From an uncultured Acetatifactor sp. (GTDB lineage Bacteria > Bacillota > Clostridia > Lachnospirales > Lachnospiraceae), in the NCBI GenBank assembly GCA_910584235.1, contig CAJTZD010000022.1, forward strand, positions 1 to 59,588: a DNA stretch of 59,588 bases. Reading direction: 5' to 3'. Shown here piece by piece: positions 57,656 through 59,588 of the stretch. Numbering within the stretch: position 1 is the first letter of the stretch; the number at the start of each line of letters is the position of its first letter. The notes under the pieces were generated by a model. It was not told where the DNA came from. It did not search any database and saw only the letters and a list, made by a program, of their open reading frames with translations. The translations under genes and the position numbers were made by a program.

Positions 57656-58194
57656 TACGAGAAGTTGACCTTGTTTCCTACCTGCCCCCGTTTCTGGCAG
57701 ATTACAAGGAAACCAATGTTACCCTGGCGGCGGAGAATCCGGAATTCATGCTTGCCTGGCAAGCAGCTGACCGGGCTTTGAGAAACGAGTTCATTGAGAC
57801 CGCTGACGAAAGCGGAATTTCACGGTTTGAGAAGATACTGAGGATCAGGCCGTACGAAAGGGACGTCATCGAGGCACGCAGGACAAGGCTGCTGAGCAGA
57901 TGGCACAATGAGGTCCCTTATACCATGAGGATGCTGGCATTTAAGCTGGAGCAGCTCCTTGGGGGGAGCCACAATTTCTCCCTGCATCCCCGCTTTAAAG
58001 ACGGCTATATGCTGCTTGTGGTGGTATATTCCACGGATGACAGTCAGGTAGGGGAACTGAAATATCTGCTGGAAACGATACTGCCACTGAATATGGTGAT
58101 TGACATCATATATGAGCCGGTGACCTCTGGATTGACGGTATATGGTGGAGGGATTATGGAACAGGCTGACATACTGGAACTAAGACAGATATAG
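57652..58194 (+). CDS. DUF2313/YmfQ-like baseplate protein
   Basis: A 180-residue protein of the YmfQ/XkdU family. VSYLPPFLADYKETNVTLAAENPEF, FIETADESGISRFEKIL and TRLLSRWHNEVPYTMRML are characteristic. It attaches the tail fibre to the wedge; the fibre gene follows 12 bp downstream. Confidence 0.9.
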   Translation: MIREVDLVSYLPPFLADYKETNVTLAAENPEFMLAWQAADRALRNEFIETADESGISRFEKILRIRPYERDVIEARRTRLLSRWHNEVPYTMRMLAFKLEQLLGGSHNFSLHPRFKDGYMLLVVVYSTDDSQVGELKYLLETILPLNMVIDIIYEPVTSGLTVYGGGIMEQADILELRQI

Positions 58195-58206
58195 GAGGGA
58201 AAGGAA

Positions 58207-59588
58207 ATGGCATGGACTGGACTGAAGTTAACTGTGGACGGTCAGAATGCATTGAGCATGGCGCAGCTTGCAAATGGAATAGATATAAAGTCAGTTGTGG
58301 TTGGTGATGGGCAGCCGCCAGCCAACTTTCGTACGTTGAAAAGGCTTGTCCACCAGTTGTATGAGATTACGGAATTAAAAATCGATACAGGGGAAAACGG
58401 GACGTGTACGATAACCGTAGATATACCTAAAGTAGAATACGATTATTATTTCCGGGAGATTGGGGTCATCATTACAACTGTCAGCGGTGAAAAGCTGTAT
58501 GTGTATGATAACTGTGCTGACGATGCCCAGTATATAGTAAGCACTACGGGTGTGGAAACAACAAAGAAAAGAATTCGCTTGACGGTTAATGTGTCGGATG
58601 TGGCTGATATAACGCTATCCAATCCAAGCATCCTGTATGTAGGGTACGATGACTATGAGCAGACAGTGGTGCGCCTGGAAGAGGCTATTGCTGCCACGGC
58701 GGAGGAGGCTGCAGAAGCTTTGGATGCCCATGTCAAAGATATGGATAATCCTCATCAGGTAAATAAATCCGATGTAGGCCTATGTAACGTGGATAACACG
58801 GCCGATACGAAAAAACCAGTGTCTGAAGCCCAGCAGGCAGCCATAGATGCAGTGAAAAAGCTGCTGAATGATGCATTTAACAGCCATACAGGAGACAAAA
58901 GCAATCCGCATAAGGTGACAAAGGCGCAGGTAGGCCTTGGAAATGCAGATGACACGGCCGATATAAACAAGCCTATATCTACGGCCCAGCAGGCGGCACT
59001 GGACGCCCTGTATCAGCAATTGACAGCGTACACCAACCAGAAGATCGCAGACCTGATAAATGGAGCGCCCTCCACACTGGATACCCTGAAAGAGGTGGCG
59101 GATGCCATCGCAGCGCACAAGACCATCATGGACGCCCTGGACGCAGCCATCGGCAAAAAGGCATCGGCGGCCGAGTTTGACAGCCATGCGCAGGACACAA
59201 CTAAGCATGTAACCGCGGCGCAGCAGGCATCATGGACCGGAAAGCTTGCACCTACAGGGGATGCCAGCAATGTGATCTCCGCCTTTTCGCAGGCATCCTC
59301 CAGAGCGAACCTCACCTCAAAGGAAAAGCTGTCCGTATCGCTTGGAAAGATTATGAAGTGGCTTGCGGATCTGGCCAATGGAGCGGCAAGCAGCCTGCTG
59401 GGAACCAATCTGACGGCAAACCGGGCGCTGGTGGCGAATACCGGCGGCAAGGTAGCGGCGTCTTCCGTGACGGCCACGGAGCTGGGGTACCTGACGGGGG
59501 TTACGTCTGGGATACAGGGGCAGTTTAATGAGTTAAACACGCATTTGCAGAACAAAGATTTTATCAAAACCGGAAATGGTAAAACCTT
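58207..59588 (+). CDS. Tail fibre protein, N-terminal part (runs off the window)
   Basis: At least 460 residues. The start (AWTGLKLTVDGQNALSMAQLANGIDIKSVVVGDG) is the phage tail-collar attachment domain. Two repeats of the phage fibre type follow (NPHQVNKSDVGLCNVDNTAD and NPHKVTKAQVGLGNADDTAD), then TLDTLKEVADAIAAH. The frame is open at 59588, so the receptor-binding end is missing here. AGGAGGGAAAGG precedes the ATG. Confidence 0.88.
   Translation, partial: MAWTGLKLTVDGQNALSMAQLANGIDIKSVVVGDGQPPANFRTLKRLVHQLYEITELKIDTGENGTCTITVDIPKVEYDYYFREIGVIITTVSGEKLYVYDNCADDAQYIVSTTGVETTKKRIRLTVNVSDVADITLSNPSILYVGYDDYEQTVVRLEEAIAATAEEAAEALDAHVKDMDNPHQVNKSDVGLCNVDNTADTKKPVSEAQQAAIDAVKKLLNDAFNSHTGDKSNPHKVTKAQVGLGNADDTADINKPISTAQQAALDALYQQLTAYTNQKIADLINGAPSTLDTLKEVADAIAAHKTIMDALDAAIGKKASAAEFDSHAQDTTKHVTAAQQASWTGKLAPTGDASNVISAFSQASSRANLTSKEKLSVSLGKIMKWLADLANGAASSLLGTNLTANRALVANTGGKVAASSVTATELGYLTGVTSGIQGQFNELNTHLQNKDFIKTGNGKT

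Larger units (their letters stand above)
16520..59588. mobile_element. Prophage, contractile-tailed, left part (continues past the window)
   Basis: The element begins at a tRNA 3'-end-like fragment beside a minus-strand integrase. It then shows a lysogeny control region, an early/replication block, and a full head and contractile tail assembly block ending in a truncated tail fibre gene. Lysis genes and the right attachment site are not in the window. The order and protein types fit temperate myoviruses of Clostridia with an SPP1-type portal and XkdK-like sheath. Confidence 0.92.

Overview
The window looks like a piece of a gut Clostridia chromosome, most likely Lachnospiraceae: strong AGGAGG-type ribosome binding sites, frequent TTG/GTG starts, a roughly balanced to GC-leaning composition, and gene families typical of that group (rhamnose utilisation, BlaI/BlaR1-type pair, an acetyl-CoA-type MetA). 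No rRNA or complete tRNA gene and no CRISPR array is visible.

Bases 1 to about 16,500 are host chromosome. In order: an NhaC-type antiporter, a viroplasmin-RNase H, an RluF-like pseudouridine synthase, DNA ligase LigA with two unusual acidic insertions, MetA (residue 111 is Glu, the acetyl-CoA signature), a rhamnose catabolic cluster rhaB-rhaA-rhaD with an internal terminator, then a PHP phosphatase and a Uma2 nuclease-like protein on the minus strand, a BlaI/BlaR1 pair with a visible operator, a GNAT acetyltransferase and a HicAB toxin-antitoxin pair whose toxin N-terminus is frameshifted.

From about 16,520 to the right end, and beyond it, lies a prophage. The left boundary is a tRNA 3'-end-like fragment plus terminator next to a minus-strand tyrosine integrase. 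The lysogeny region holds a small type I toxin with an antisense RNA, two tandem structured RNAs, a RelE-type toxin-antitoxin pair, a CI/LexA-type repressor and a Cro-like protein. A stretch of small early genes follows in which single minus-strand genes with near-identical promoters alternate with plus-strand genes. The replication block is DUF2800, DUF2815 (ssDNA-binding-like), DNA polymerase A, VapE-type primase/helicase, VRR-NUC nuclease and SNF2-type helicase, followed by a Dam-type methylase and a sigma-like late regulator with 9-bp iterons and a late promoter just downstream.

The morphogenesis block encodes small and large terminase, SPP1-type portal, a MuF head protein fused to a CdiA-like tRNase toxin domain, scaffold, major capsid, connectors, sheath, tube, tail-assembly chaperones with a -1 slippery site, tape measure, LysM hub, baseplate proteins and a truncated tail fibre: a contractile-tailed (myovirus) phage. 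Two AT-rich cargo insertions interrupt it: a two-gene soluble/membrane module (36,089-37,655) that looks like an undescribed defence or exclusion system, and the zone behind the MuF toxin (42,976-44,170) that carries two covarying tandem RNAs, a third small RNA, a PH-SHOCT protein and a small ribbon-helix-helix-like protein. Those two insertions, the tandem RNAs near 18.2-18.5 kb and a 22-bp-period iteron inside terS are the most interesting signals.
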